In this document: piece after piece, positions 26,619-36,297 of the stretch | Layout: each line of letters starts with the position of its first letter | How positions within the stretch are numbered: position 1 is the stretch's first letter | DNA from: Bacillus fungorum | GTDB lineage: Bacteria; Bacillota; Bacilli; Bacillales; Bacillaceae_G | Assembly: GCF_002746455.1 (NCBI RefSeq) | Contig: NZ_NWUW01000011.1 | Location: forward strand, 62,001 to 126,000 | Direction: 5' to 3' | Length of the DNA stretch: 64,000 nt | Translations under genes and position numbers: made by a program | Notes under the pieces: model-generated | The model's input: the letters and a program-made list of their open reading frames with translations, nothing else | The model's database searches: none | Told to the model about the DNA's origin: nothing

Positions 26619-29600
26619 ATGAACAAAATCATTAATTTCTCGTTAAAAAATAAGTTCGCAGTTTGGCTACTAACCATTATTGTTACCATTGCAGGTATTT
26701 ATTCTGGGCTTAACATGAAGCTGGAAACAATTCCTGATATTACAACACCTGTTGTAACAGTAACCACGGTTTATCCTGGTGCTACACCAGAAGAAGTAGC
26801 TGATAAAGTTTCAAAACCAATGGAAGAGCAACTGCAAAATTTAAGTGGTGTAAACGTTGTTAATTCATCATCTTTTCAAAACGCATCTTCTATTCAGGTA
26901 GAATATGATTTTGATAAAAATATGGAAAAGGCTGAAACAGAAATTAAAGAATCTCTCGCAAATGTGAAACTGCCAGAAGGCGTAAAGGACCCGAAAGTTT
27001 CACGTGTAAACTTCAATGCCTTTCCTGTTATTTCATTAAGTGTAGCAAGTAAAAATGAATCTTTAGCTACCTTAACTGAAAATGTAGAAAAAAATGTTGT
27101 TCCAGGATTAAAAGGACTTGATGGGGTCGCATCTGTTCAAATTTCAGGTCAACAAGTAGATGAAGTGCAAATTGTCTTCAAGAAAGATAAGTTGAAAGAA
27201 TTAGGTTTAAGTGAAGATACTGTAAAAAATGTAATTAAAGGATCGGATATATCTTTACCACTTGGCTTATATACATTTAAAGACACAGAAAAATCAGTTG
27301 TTGTAGATGGGAATATTACAACAATTAAAGCATTAAAAGAATTAAAAATCCCTGCTGTTCCTTCATCAGCAAGCGGTCAAGGTAGTCAAAATGCTGGAGC
27401 TGTTACACAAGTGCCGCCAATGAATCCAGCCGCTATGAACGGGATTCCGACAGTTACATTAGACGAAATTGCTGACATTAAAGAAGTCGGAAAAGCAGAA
27501 TCTATTTCTCGAACAAATGGAAAAGAAGCAATTGGAATTCAAATTGTGAAAGCTGCTGACGCGAATACAGTTGATGTTGTAAATGCTGTTAAAGATAAAG
27601 TAAAAGAACTTGAGAAAAAATATAAAGACTTAGAGATTATTTCAACATTCGACCAAGGTGCACCGATTGAGAAATCAGTAGAAACCATGCTGAGCAAAGC
27701 CATTTTTGGTGCTATCTTTGCGATTGTTATTATTATGCTGTTCCTACGAAATATCCGAACAACATTAATTTCGGTCGTTTCCATACCACTTTCTTTATTA
27801 ATTGCTGTTTTAGTCATAAAGCAAATGGATATTACGCTTAACATTATGACGCTCGGGGCAATGACAGTCGCTATCGGGCGCGTCGTCGATGACTCAATTG
27901 TTGTTATTGAAAACATTTACCGACGTATGTCATTATCAGAAGAAAAACTACGTGGGAAAGATTTAATTCGTGAAGCTACGAAGGAAATGTTTATCCCAAT
28001 TATGTCTTCTACCATTGTAACAATCGCGGTATTCTTACCGCTTGGACTAGTAAAAGGTATGATTGGTGAAATGTTCTTACCATTCGCCTTAACTATCGTC
28101 TTCGCCTTATTAGCATCGTTACTAGTAGCAGTTACAATCGTACCGATGCTAGCTCACTCTTTATTTAAAAAAGAGAGCATGAGAGAAAAAGAAGTACATC
28201 ATGAAGAAAAAACAAGTAAATTAGCAAACATTTATAAACGCATACTTGCATGGGCTTTAAATCATAAAATTATTACATCAAGTATTGCTGTCCTTCTATT
28301 AGTTGGTAGTCTTGCACTTGTGCCAATTATCGGTGTAAGCTTCTTACCAGCTGAAGAAGAAAAAATGATCATTACAACGTACAATCCTGAACCAGGTCAA
28401 ACGTTAGAAGACGTTGAAAAAATTGCTACAAAAGCTGAAAAGCACTTCCAAGATAATAAAGACGTCAAAACAATTCAATTCTCATTAGGTGGAGAAAACC
28501 CAATGAGCCCTGGTCAATCAAATCAAGCAATGTTCTTCGTACAATATGATAACGACACGAAAAACTTTGAAAAAGAGAAAGAACAAGTCGTTAAAGATTT
28601 ACAGAAGATGTCTGGAAAAGGTGAATGGAAAAACCAAGATTTCGGAGCGAGTGGCGGTAGTAATGAAATTAAACTATACGTTTACGGAGATAGCTCTGAA
28701 GAAATTAAGCCTGTCGTAAAAGATATTCAAAATATCATGAAGAAAAATAAAGACTTAAAAGATGTAGACTCTAGTATTGCAAAAACGTATGCAGAATACA
28801 CTTTAGTCGCAGATCAGGAAAAACTAAGTAAAATGGGTCTAACGGCTGCACAAATCGGAATGGGACTTTCTAATCAACATGATCGCCCTGTTCTGACAAC
28901 AATTAAAAAAGACGGTAAAGATGTCAATGTATATGTAGAAGCTGAAAAGCAAAATTATGAAACAATCGATGACTTAACAAATCGTAAAATTACAACGCCA
29001 CTTGGTAATGAAGTGGCTGTGAAAGATGTGATGACTGTAAAAGAAGGAGAAACTTCGAATACAGTGAAACACCGCGATGGCCGTGTTTATGCAGAAGTAA
29101 GTGCAAAACTAACATCTGATGACGTTTCAAAAGCATCCGCCGCGGTTCAAAAAGAAGTAGATAAAATGGATCTTCCTTCCGGCGTAGATGTTTCTATGGG
29201 CGGGGTTACAAAAGATATTGAAGAATCATTTAAACAACTTGGTTTAGCGATGTTAGCTGCGATTGCCATTGTATACTTCGTTCTTGTTGTTACATTTGGC
29301 GGTGCTCTTGCACCATTCGCAATTTTATTCTCGCTACCATTTACAATCATCGGAGCTCTTGTTGCCTTATTAATCTCTGGTGAAACGTTAAGTGTCTCTG
29401 CAATGATCGGTGCCCTTATGTTAATCGGTATCGTTGTAACAAACGCAATCGTGCTTATCGACCGCGTTATTCATAAAGAAAATGAAGGTCTATCAACACG
29501 TGAAGCTTTATTAGAAGCTGGTGCAACACGCCTGCGTCCTATCTTAATGACTGCAATTGCAACAATCGGTGCCCTTATCCCGCTCGCATTAGGATTTGAA

Positions 29601-29735
29601 GGTAGCGGCTTAATTTCTAAAGGACTTGGTGTAACAGTAATTGGTGGATTAACAAGTTCAACATTATTAACACTTCTTATTGTTCCAATCGTTTATGAAG
29701 TATTAAGCAAGTTCAAAAAGAAAAAAGCAAAATAA
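26619..29735 (+). CDS. swrC: RND efflux pump (SwrC/YerP-like)
   Basis: A 1038-residue AcrB/HAE1-type resistance-nodulation-division transporter with 12 predicted membrane segments in the 1+5+1+5 layout and two large outer loops. The proton-relay acidic pair is seen in RVVDDSIVVIENIYRR in TM4, followed by the usual FIPIMSSTIVTIAVFLPL. In B. subtilis, SwrC exports surfactin and gives resistance to amphipathic compounds. There is no adjacent membrane-fusion partner, as is normal for Gram-positive SwrC. GGGAGC precedes the ATG, and expression is likely controlled by the divergent TetR gene. Substrate here is inferred. Confidence 0.88.
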   Translation: MNKIINFSLKNKFAVWLLTIIVTIAGIYSGLNMKLETIPDITTPVVTVTTVYPGATPEEVADKVSKPMEEQLQNLSGVNVVNSSSFQNASSIQVEYDFDKNMEKAETEIKESLANVKLPEGVKDPKVSRVNFNAFPVISLSVASKNESLATLTENVEKNVVPGLKGLDGVASVQISGQQVDEVQIVFKKDKLKELGLSEDTVKNVIKGSDISLPLGLYTFKDTEKSVVVDGNITTIKALKELKIPAVPSSASGQGSQNAGAVTQVPPMNPAAMNGIPTVTLDEIADIKEVGKAESISRTNGKEAIGIQIVKAADANTVDVVNAVKDKVKELEKKYKDLEIISTFDQGAPIEKSVETMLSKAIFGAIFAIVIIMLFLRNIRTTLISVVSIPLSLLIAVLVIKQMDITLNIMTLGAMTVAIGRVVDDSIVVIENIYRRMSLSEEKLRGKDLIREATKEMFIPIMSSTIVTIAVFLPLGLVKGMIGEMFLPFALTIVFALLASLLVAVTIVPMLAHSLFKKESMREKEVHHEEKTSKLANIYKRILAWALNHKIITSSIAVLLLVGSLALVPIIGVSFLPAEEEKMIITTYNPEPGQTLEDVEKIATKAEKHFQDNKDVKTIQFSLGGENPMSPGQSNQAMFFVQYDNDTKNFEKEKEQVVKDLQKMSGKGEWKNQDFGASGGSNEIKLYVYGDSSEEIKPVVKDIQNIMKKNKDLKDVDSSIAKTYAEYTLVADQEKLSKMGLTAAQIGMGLSNQHDRPVLTTIKKDGKDVNVYVEAEKQNYETIDDLTNRKITTPLGNEVAVKDVMTVKEGETSNTVKHRDGRVYAEVSAKLTSDDVSKASAAVQKEVDKMDLPSGVDVSMGGVTKDIEESFKQLGLAMLAAIAIVYFVLVVTFGGALAPFAILFSLPFTIIGALVALLISGETLSVSAMIGALMLIGIVVTNAIVLIDRVIHKENEGLSTREALLEAGATRLRPILMTAIATIGALIPLALGFEGSGLISKGLGVTVIGGLTSSTLLTLLIVPIVYEVLSKFKKKKAK

Positions 29736-29736
29736 C

Positions 29737-29772
29737 AAAAAATAACCTCGCTAACTGCGAGGTTATTTTTTA
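29737..29772. terminator. Bidirectional terminator between swrC and msrAB
   Basis: Arms AATAACCTCGC and GCGAGGTTATT with flanking A and T runs lie between two converging genes. Confidence 0.9.
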
Positions 29773-30728
29773 TTTCCAAACAAGATTAGGAAATCACCAT
29801 AGCCTTCTTTTTCTAATTCCTCTTTTGGAATAAATCGAAGAGCTGCTGAATTTATACAATAGCGAAGTCCATTCGGTCCTGGACCATCTGGAAATACGTG
29901 CCCGAGATGTGAATCTCCTTCCTTACTTCTCACTTCCGTACGTGTCATATTATGACTCACATCCATTTTTTCTTTCACACTAGCTGACATAACTGGCTTC
30001 GTAAAACTAGGCCATCCACATCCGCTATCAAATTTATCTAAAGAAGTAAATAGAGGTTCACCCGAAACGATATCTACATAAAGACCTTCTTCTTTATGAT
30101 TCCAATACTCATTTCGAAATGGTGGTTCCGTTCCATTTTCCTGTGTTACATAAAACTGCATCTCATTGAGTTTTTCTTTTAAATGAGCATTATCCTTTGG
30201 CCAATGTTGCTTAATAAATGCATCTCGCCCTGAGCCCTTACGGTATAACTCGTAGCGGAATGTGTTTTTCTTATGATATCCTTGGTGATATTCTTCAGCC
30301 GGATAAAATGTAGCAGCTGGCAATATTTTTGTCGCAATCGGTTTTGAAAAACGCCCACTCTTTGCAAGCTCTTCTTTTGAAGCCTCTGCTTTTTTATGTT
30401 GTTCTTCATTATGATAAAAAATCACTGTTTCGTAAGACTGTCCGCGATCATGGAATTGCCCACCTATATCAGTCGGATCAATTTGTCTCCAATATATATT
30501 TAATAACTCCTCATACGGCATTTTATTTGCATCAAATGTAATTTGTACTGCCTCATAATGTCCCGTCGTTTCTGAACATACTTCTTTATATGTTGGATTC
30601 TCTTTATGACCACCTGTATAGCCAGAAACAACCTTTATAATTCCTTCCATCTCTTCAAATGGCGAAACCATACACCAAAAGCAACCTCCAGCAAATGTAG
30701 CTAACTCTACTTTTTCATTTACAGCCAT
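29763..30728 (-). CDS. msrAB: Fused peptide methionine sulfoxide reductase MsrA-MsrB
   Basis: A 321-residue fusion. The N-terminal MsrA domain (about 1-160) has the catalytic GGCFWCM (Cys16) and reduces S-methionine sulfoxide. The C-terminal MsrB domain (about 175-315) has GCGWPSF, GHVFPDG and the catalytic RYCINSAAL and reduces the R form. MsrB normally binds zinc through two CxxC pairs; those are not visible here, as in many Bacillus MsrB domains. The fusion order A-B is common in Firmicutes. It repairs oxidised methionines in the cytoplasm. GGGGTGA lies just before ATG 30728. Confidence 0.93.
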   Translation of the reverse strand: MAVNEKVELATFAGGCFWCMVSPFEEMEGIIKVVSGYTGGHKENPTYKEVCSETTGHYEAVQITFDANKMPYEELLNIYWRQIDPTDIGGQFHDRGQSYETVIFYHNEEQHKKAEASKEELAKSGRFSKPIATKILPAATFYPAEEYHQGYHKKNTFRYELYRKGSGRDAFIKQHWPKDNAHLKEKLNEMQFYVTQENGTEPPFRNEYWNHKEEGLYVDIVSGEPLFTSLDKFDSGCGWPSFTKPVMSASVKEKMDVSHNMTRTEVRSKEGDSHLGHVFPDGPGPNGLRYCINSAALRFIPKEELEKEGYGDFLILFGNKK

Positions 30729-30787
30729 TACTTCACCCCTATTCTATCTTCTCCTTACAGTATGGCATAAGAAACATCATGTTATAA

Positions 30788-30822
30788 AAGAAAAAGCATC
30801 GAACATCGATGCTTTTTCTTTT
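30788..30822 (-). terminator. Terminator of the AI-2E family gene
   Basis: Arms AAAAAGCATCGA (30791-30802) and TCGATGCTTTTT (30806-30817) directly follow the stop codon. Confidence 0.9.
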
Positions 30823-30829
30823 CTTCACT

Positions 30830-31864
30830 TTATTTTTTCCCAACTTCCTTCTCCATTTCATCACTTGTCACATCTAAGACATCTAATAAGAAAATGAAGA
30901 TTGGAATACCGATAATTAATCCCCATACACCTAAGAAGTGTTCTGAGAAAATTAATACCATAAACGTATAGAAAATCGGTAAGTTTGTTTTTTGCGACAT
31001 AAACTTCGGATTTAACACGTAACTTTCAAGCGCATGAATGACTGTTACGATAATTAAAATATAAACCACGTACATAATACCGCCGATATTGTAAGCAATC
31101 ATACAAAGCGGGAATAACGAAATGATAACCCCAGCTACTGGAATTAAACCGAGTAAGAAGATCATTAATGCTAAACCTAATAATTGTGGGAATCCTAATA
31201 TCCATAGTGCAATAACGGATAAAACACAGTTAACAACTGCAATTAAAAATTGTGCTTCGATTACTTTTCCGAATGAACGTGCAAATTTCTTACCAAAGTA
31301 CTCGATTTCAGTATAGAAAATTGCAAGTCGGCTTTCTTTAAATTTTGCAGTAAAAGCAACGATACGAGATTTCTCCAATAAGAAAAATAAACTTAAAATT
31401 AAAGAAAGTAAAACTTGAAGTCCGAACTTCCCGACATTTGTAATCGATTTATACAAAATGTCTACACCTTGTCCTACATATTTAGAAAGTTCCATATGAT
31501 TGACAGCATTAACTGCATACTTTATTAATTCACTATCTGGTGGGTTTCTTAAAAATACATTAAATTGATAAATCAATTGTGAAATTTGTATCGTTAATAC
31601 TGGTAAATATTTAAATAGCGTAATAGCAATTCCACCAATTAACATTACATATAGAAATGCGATAATGAGCTTTCGATTAATGGGCATAAAGTGGTCTAAT
31701 TTGCGAGAAATAAACTTTTGGAATCGATCCATTAAATACGTAAGAATAAACGTAATTAATATTAGATTCAACATACTTTGCAGCCCATATAACACGAGAG
31801 CAAGTATTACTAATACGAGTAACCTCTGAAATCCTTTGCTTTGAAACAGGTTTTTTATTTGCAT
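30830..31864 (-). CDS. AI-2E family permease (YueF-like)
   Basis: A 344-residue membrane protein with seven to eight hydrophobic segments, ending in the family pattern SYVLNPKFMSQKTNLPIF and GVWGLIIGIPIF. The AI-2E/UPF0118 family includes autoinducer-2 exporters and Na+/H+ or small-solute exchangers, so the substrate is open. Length and pattern resemble B. subtilis YueF. GGAGAG lies about 12 bases before ATG 31864, a somewhat long spacing. It is a single-gene unit with its own terminator. Confidence 0.85.
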   Translation of the reverse strand: MQIKNLFQSKGFQRLLVLVILALVLYGLQSMLNLILITFILTYLMDRFQKFISRKLDHFMPINRKLIIAFLYVMLIGGIAITLFKYLPVLTIQISQLIYQFNVFLRNPPDSELIKYAVNAVNHMELSKYVGQGVDILYKSITNVGKFGLQVLLSLILSLFFLLEKSRIVAFTAKFKESRLAIFYTEIEYFGKKFARSFGKVIEAQFLIAVVNCVLSVIALWILGFPQLLGLALMIFLLGLIPVAGVIISLFPLCMIAYNIGGIMYVVYILIIVTVIHALESYVLNPKFMSQKTNLPIFYTFMVLIFSEHFLGVWGLIIGIPIFIFLLDVLDVTSDEMEKEVGKK

Positions 31865-32189
31865 AATCGACGAGTACTCTCTCCTGTCCTATAAAGTAAA
31901 ACGTTAATAAGTAGATTTTTCTCTCTTTTCTACTTTTAATTATTTATTCATATTAAGATTTTTATAAGCTCATTATACGCCTACATTAGCAGGTCTATAG
32001 TAGCTTACTTCTTATTTTACAATACAATGACCTAATTCAAAACGTATTCTACACAGTATTAATGAAGATTTAAGGAAACTTACATATTGTTTAAATAGGT
32101 CTTACCACTACTGTAACATAAAAAGCAAGCTATCAGTAGAAATCTGTTCTACAAATAGCTTGCTTTTCTCATTTTTTAAGTAAGTTTTA
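31865..32189. other. Non-coding gap between yueF-like gene and lrgB
   Basis: The 325-base gap holds the leader of the AI-2E gene on the minus strand and, at 32121-32167, the terminator of lrgAB. The centre is AT-rich with no recognised RNA or reading frame. Confidence 0.5.
32121..32167 (-). terminator. Terminator of the lrgAB operon
   Basis: Arms AAAAGCAAGCTAT and ATAGCTTGCTTTT enclose a smaller inner hairpin (GTAGAA and TTCTAC). Confidence 0.88.
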
Positions 32190-32882
32190 CTATCCAATGA
32201 ATGGCATGAACATCGGTATGACAACTACAGTTACAACCCCTACTACCGTTACAGCAATACTTGCCATAGCTGCCTCTACTTCACCCATTTCAATTCCTAC
32301 TGCCACTCCTAATGCATGACCTGCTGTTCCAAGCGCTAAACCTTTTGCAATTGGATGTTTCACTCTAAATGTTTTTAAGAATAATGCTCCTAATGCGTAT
32401 ACAATAACTGCGTTAAAAATAACTGCAAACGATGTAATTGCTGGTATACCACCAATGCTTTCAGAGATTGGTAGCGCAATTGCTGTTGTTGCTGCTTGTG
32501 GTAACATTGAATTCATTACTGCTGTATCTAGACCAATTGCTTTTGCAACAATGAACACGACAATTACTGAACAAATAGATCCAACTACGATAGCTGATAA
32601 AATTTGCCACCAATATTTTTTTAACTTATCAACTTGTTTATATAATGGAATTGCAAACGCGATTGTTGCTGGTTCTAAGAAGAAACTAATCATTTTTCCG
32701 CCAGTATTATATTCTTCAAAAGTAAAGTTGCCTACTTTTAGAAAGACAATCCCTAAAACCATCGCTACGAATAACGGTGTAAATAAGAAGAACCCTTTTG
32801 AATGCTTGAATAATAATGTTCCGATTCCGTATGCAATTAATGAAACGACGATTCCGAAATATGGAGTCATTGTGCTTGCCAT
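32190..32882 (-). CDS. lrgB: LrgB family membrane protein (pyruvate facilitator subunit, PftB/YsbB)
   Basis: About 230 residues with around seven hydrophobic segments and the LrgB motif [12 protein letters not shown]-like [19 protein letters not shown] near residue 130, plus [10 protein letters not shown] near 200. I prefer ATG 32882 over ATG 32888 because GGGGG then has a normal eight-base spacing. LrgB partners LrgA; in B. subtilis the homologous pair PftAB (YsbAB) is a pyruvate facilitator controlled by LytST, while in staphylococci the pair affects murein hydrolase activity. It lies 35 bases after lrgA in one operon. Confidence 0.9.
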   Translation of the reverse strand: MASTMTPYFGIVVSLIAYGIGTLLFKHSKGFFLFTPLFVAMVLGIVFLKVGNFTFEEYNTGGKMISFFLEPATIAFAIPLYKQVDKLKKYWWQILSAIVVGSICSVIVVFIVAKAIGLDTAVMNSMLPQAATTAIALPISESIGGIPAITSFAVIFNAVIVYALGALFLKTFRVKHPIAKGLALGTAGHALGVAVGIEMGEVEAAMASIAVTVVGVVTVVVIPMFMPFIG

Positions 32883-32917
32883 GTTCATTACCCCCTAACA
32901 ATATATAACTACAATGG

Positions 32918-33349
32918 TTACGCAACCTTTCCGTGCTTGCGTCCTTTATTTACTACTTTCAATTCTTTCGTATCTTTTGTTTCTTTTTCATCTTTTCCTA
33001 AAATGAATTGTGCAAATAGTCCTGTTACAGCGAGTAAAATAACTGTTGCTACAACAATTACAGTTAAAATTTGTACAAAGTATTGTCCCATTACACCAAG
33101 AGAATTAATAACTGAAATACCTGATGGTACGAATAGGAATCCGATAATACCTGTTAAAGCTGTTCCGAGTGATTCAACTTGCTCCAATTTAATAACTTTT
33201 AAACATAATAGGCTAAATAAAATGACTAATCCGATCACCGATGAAGGCATCGGAATTGGTAAATGTGTTGCAATAATATTAGAAACTAACATAATAGCTG
33301 AAAATATGAATGCTTGTGATAAGAAACTATATACTTTTTTCGTACTCAT
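32918..33349 (-). CDS. lrgA: LrgA family membrane protein (pyruvate facilitator subunit, PftA/YsbA)
   Basis: A 143-residue holin-like protein with four hydrophobic segments and the LrgA/CidA pattern [19 protein letters not shown] 33349 is chosen because AGAGGTGG lies upstream and because the family is about 140 residues; the longer frame to 33430 would add an unsupported N-terminus. It forms a complex with LrgB. The neighbouring lytT-lytS genes encode the two-component system that activates this operon in B. subtilis in response to pyruvate, and a cre-like site lies upstream. Confidence 0.9.
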   Translation of the reverse strand: MSTKKVYSFLSQAFIFSAIMLVSNIIATHLPIPMPSSVIGLVILFSLLCLKVIKLEQVESLGTALTGIIGFLFVPSGISVINSLGVMGQYFVQILTVIVVATVILLAVTGLFAQFILGKDEKETKDTKELKVVNKGRKHGKVA

Positions 33350-33401
33350 TTTGGCCACCTCTTTCGATTTGGTACCTTTATTGTATAGGATGTAAGCGAA
33401 T

Positions 33402-33417
33402 AGGTAAGCGTTTACAT
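33402..33417 (-). promoter_or_regulatory. Candidate CcpA cre site upstream of lrgAB
   Basis: Read on the minus strand the site is ATGTAAACGCTTACCT, which fits the cre consensus TGWAARCGYTWNCW except at the last position. It lies about 55 bases before the lrgA start. CcpA control of the homologous B. subtilis operon is known, so the placement makes sense. Confidence 0.6.
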
Positions 33418-33481
33418 AACAGAGCGTCAAATATACAGAATCAGTTACAAATATAAAAGGATGAAATACAAAAGCTGCTTC

Positions 33482-34222
33482 TTAAATACGAAGCAGCTTC
33501 TTGAGTTCTTTTGCATATGTACGGCTAACAGGTACTTTCGATCCTTCTTTCATGATTAAATTATAAGTAGAATTAAACCATGGCTGAATTTCAGTAATAT
33601 GATTAATATTCGCAATAAAGCTACGATGGACACGCATAAAACTTGCCTGTGGCAACTTCTTTTCCAAAATCACAAGTGTATCGTGTGTTACATACGTTTC
33701 CCTCATCGTTTTTACTGTCACTTTCCCATCTACAAGTCCTACATATATAATATCTTCAATATTCACAAGTACGATTGATTCTTCAATTGGTAATGCTAAT
33801 TTATGCATCTCTGCTGTTACATCTGTCCCCTTTATTTCGTGCTTCGTTTCTATTTGCGCTTGTTTTTGTTTTTTATACTTCTTTAATGTCTGCATAATAC
33901 GCTCTTCATCAAATGGCTTTAAAATGTAATCTAACGCATCTACTTCAAATGCTTGCAACGCATATTGATCATAGGCAGTAGCAAACACAATTGCAGGTGG
34001 ATTTTTCATCTTCTTTAATATATTTGCGATTTCAAATCCGTTATCATCAGATAGCTGAATATCTAGGAAAACAATATCTGGTTTGTTTTGCATTAGCTCT
34101 TCTAATGCATCTTCTACACAATCAGCCTCACCTATTATTTCTACTTCTTTTGTTTGCTCTAATAAATATTTCAATTCATCCCGTGCTAACATTTCATCGT
34201 CAACTACTAATACTTTTAACAC
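33482..34222 (-). CDS. lytT: Two-component response regulator LytT (LytR), LytTR family
   Basis: A 246-residue regulator with an intact receiver domain (1-120): acidic pair D8-D9, phospho-acceptor Asp54 (VFLDIQL), and Lys in YILKPF. A LytTR DNA-binding domain follows (about 145-246, SFMRVHRSFIANINH and PVSRTYAKELKKLL). It works with LytS, whose gene overlaps its start by 23 bases, and likely activates the lrgAB operon downstream. The contrast with the degenerate LytTR regulator at 5874-6590 is striking, since both share the C-terminal motifs. Confidence 0.93.
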   Translation of the reverse strand: MLKVLVVDDEMLARDELKYLLEQTKEVEIIGEADCVEDALEELMQNKPDIVFLDIQLSDDNGFEIANILKKMKNPPAIVFATAYDQYALQAFEVDALDYILKPFDEERIMQTLKKYKKQKQAQIETKHEIKGTDVTAEMHKLALPIEESIVLVNIEDIIYVGLVDGKVTVKTMRETYVTHDTLVILEKKLPQASFMRVHRSFIANINHITEIQPWFNSTYNLIMKEGSKVPVSRTYAKELKKLLRI

Positions 34223-35969
34223 TCCGTTTTTCCTCCCCTACTTTTTTCGGAATTACAAATAGGATTTTTGTCCCTTGCTCTAATTCACTTTCAATTTGAA
34301 GCATTGTCTCTTTCCCAAATAACCCGATAAGTCGTTCATTAATATTATATAAAGCCGTTCCAGTCCCTTTCTTTGAGGAAACTACCATTTTTCCTAATTG
34401 ATCAAGACGTTTCTGCTCGATTCCTTGTCCATTGTCTTTTACTTCAAAGTGAACCATACCCTCTTTTTCAAACACATGTACCTCCACTTTGCATACTGGT
34501 TGCTTCTTCGGAAAAGCGTGTCGCAATGCATTTTCAACCAATAGTTGAAGAACAAATGGTGGTACTAAAGTTGTCTTTAGTTCATCCTCGATATACATCT
34601 TTACTCCATACTTATTTGGGAACCTTGCTTGTTCTAGTGATAAGTATGCCTGTACATGGTTTAATTCTTGTTCTAGTGGAATCAATAATTGACGTGCCCC
34701 TTGCAAATTACAACGGAAATATACGCTAAGCTGCAGTAATAACTTCCTTGCTTTTTCTACATCTGTTCGGCATAAAGCTGATACGGTATTAATCGCATTA
34801 AATAAAAAATGCGGATTAATTTGTGCTTGTAATGCTTTTATCTCCGCATCTTGCAATAATTTACTTTGCAACTCAGCTTCACCTAATTCCAGTTGTGTAG
34901 AGAATATTTTTGCTAACCCTTCTGCTAATTCCTCTTCCACACGACTTAACTGGTTAGGATTTTTGAAATACAGTTTTAATGTCCCTATCGTATTTCCATG
35001 TGAAGTTAGTGGAATAACAATAGCAGCTTGTAAAGGGCAACCTTCATGTTGGCAATTAATAACCTCACGTGATTTCGCCTTCATTATTTTCCCTGTGTTT
35101 AACACTTCTTTCGATAAACCGGTTATTAAACTATGTGAAGGAATATGGTGATCTGATGCTAATCCAACATGAGCTAATATTTTCTCTGTATCTGTTAAGG
35201 ATACCGCATCTGTTCCTGTAAAGCGGTGAATAATTTGTGCCACATGCTTACACGATTCTTCTGTTAAGCCTTGGCGAAAATATGGTAATGTTTTGTCAGC
35301 AATTCGTAATACTTTATGCGTTTGCAAAGCTTTCGCATTTTCTTCCTGGCGCAAAATAGCTTGTATCATAGACAGTAAAATAAAACTCCCAAAACTATTT
35401 ACAAGGATCATTGGTATCGCAATTGTTTTCACAATATTAATTCCATCCTCTACGATTAATAGGATCATAATCATTTCTAAAGAAACGATAAATACACTTA
35501 AAATCGCTGAAAACTTAGGCGTAATTGTACGATTATATTTTTTGAAAATGTATCCAATATACCCTGTTATAACGCCTGCTAAAATTGATGAAATTGCACA
35601 ACTTAGCGCTGTCGTCCCGCCAAGCATATAACGGTGAATACCAGCAATTGCTCCTACTCCAATTCCGACAATAGGGCCACCAAGCAATCCACTAATTCCA
35701 ACACCCATAATACGTGTATTAGCAATTGTACTCGATGATGAAACACCTTGTAGCCAATTTTCATTCATAATTGTATTCCCTGCAATTTCAATTCCTGTGT
35801 AATTGCTTACAATTGTAAACACTGAAAAAATACAAATAAGCTTAAGCTTATCTACATACCCATCTTGCTTATGAAGAAGGCGCCTGAACGTTTTAATATG
35901 AGAAAGTAAAAATCCTAAAATAACAATAAGTCCGACACGTTCAATCATCATAAGTACTAAATTTAGCAT
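34200..35969 (-). CDS. lytS: Sensor histidine kinase LytS
   Basis: A 589-residue kinase. The N-terminal 5TMR_LYT sensor has about six hydrophobic segments in residues 1-205 with NEN-like IMNENW and GGPIVGIGVGAIAGIHRY. A GAF domain follows (about 225-360), then the LytS-type kinase core with His387 in QINPHFLFNAINT and an HATPase domain (DNGQGIEQKRL and GTALYNI). In B. subtilis LytS senses external pyruvate together with PftAB. It is translationally coupled to lytT by overlap, and the lrgAB operon lies next downstream. Confidence 0.93.
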   Translation of the reverse strand: MLNLVLMMIERVGLIVILGFLLSHIKTFRRLLHKQDGYVDKLKLICIFSVFTIVSNYTGIEIAGNTIMNENWLQGVSSSSTIANTRIMGVGISGLLGGPIVGIGVGAIAGIHRYMLGGTTALSCAISSILAGVITGYIGYIFKKYNRTITPKFSAILSVFIVSLEMIMILLIVEDGINIVKTIAIPMILVNSFGSFILLSMIQAILRQEENAKALQTHKVLRIADKTLPYFRQGLTEESCKHVAQIIHRFTGTDAVSLTDTEKILAHVGLASDHHIPSHSLITGLSKEVLNTGKIMKAKSREVINCQHEGCPLQAAIVIPLTSHGNTIGTLKLYFKNPNQLSRVEEELAEGLAKIFSTQLELGEAELQSKLLQDAEIKALQAQINPHFLFNAINTVSALCRTDVEKARKLLLQLSVYFRCNLQGARQLLIPLEQELNHVQAYLSLEQARFPNKYGVKMYIEDELKTTLVPPFVLQLLVENALRHAFPKKQPVCKVEVHVFEKEGMVHFEVKDNGQGIEQKRLDQLGKMVVSSKKGTGTALYNINERLIGLFGKETMLQIESELEQGTKILFVIPKKVGEEKRSVKSISS

Positions 35970-36085
35970 CTGTGATTCATCCCTTTTTATATGAGTTAGT
36001 TTTATTATGGGAAAATAATGAAGTGTGCGTCAAGAAGAATGAAATATCTTTTGAAATATTTTACACATCACAATTCCCTCATTAT

Positions 36086-36114
36086 TTGACAATGTAATAG
36101 AAGAGTGATAAAAA
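36086..36114 (+). promoter_or_regulatory. Candidate promoter of the PyrR-attenuated transporter
   Basis: TTGACA at 36086-36091 is followed after 17 bases by a weak -10, TAAAAA (36109-36114). Transcription would begin about 15 bases before the PyrR hairpin. A second -10-like TATAAT at 36123-36128 is too close to the hairpin to serve it. Confidence 0.45.
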
Positions 36115-36132
36115 TAAAGTAATATAATACAG

Positions 36133-36253
36133 TCCTTTAATCCAACCCCGTGAGGTTGAGAAGGAAGTCGGAATATACTATACGTATGGTCTTTTTTGGG
36201 GATACGTATGCTTTTTTGGCCTTCTCATCATATCTGGTGAGAAGGCCTTTTGT
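36133..36253 (+). promoter_or_regulatory. PyrR-type RNA attenuator (binding loop, antiterminator, terminator)
   Basis: The binding hairpin (36133-36165) has lower stem TCCTT/AAGGA, upper stem CAACC/GGTTG and hexaloop CCGTGA, which fits the PyrR rule CNGNGA, with the usual internal bulge. The terminator has arms GGCCTTCTCA (36218-36227) and TGAGAAGGCC (36238-36247), followed by TTTTGTT. The antiterminator is explicit: TGAGAAGG at 36157-36164 is exactly complementary to CCTTCTCA at 36220-36227. In this design, UMP-bound PyrR stabilises the binding hairpin and favours termination, so the gene is shut off when pyrimidines are plentiful. Confidence 0.88.
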
Positions 36254-36297
36254 TATTCTTCCATAGCGACTGTAGAAAAAAATAAGGAGGAGTAATA

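Noticed and set aside
32455-32898. A 147-codon open frame opposite lrgB on the plus strand
   Set aside because: It is antisense to a clear LrgB gene, has a composition typical of the reverse of membrane-protein codons and no ribosome site. The same applies to the long frame at 7666-8178 opposite the niacin permease.
35970-36297. The leader of the MFS gene as a purine, preQ1 or other metabolite riboswitch
   Set aside because: No aptamer core was recognisable, whereas the hexaloop, stem and antiterminator pairing fit PyrR attenuation in full.
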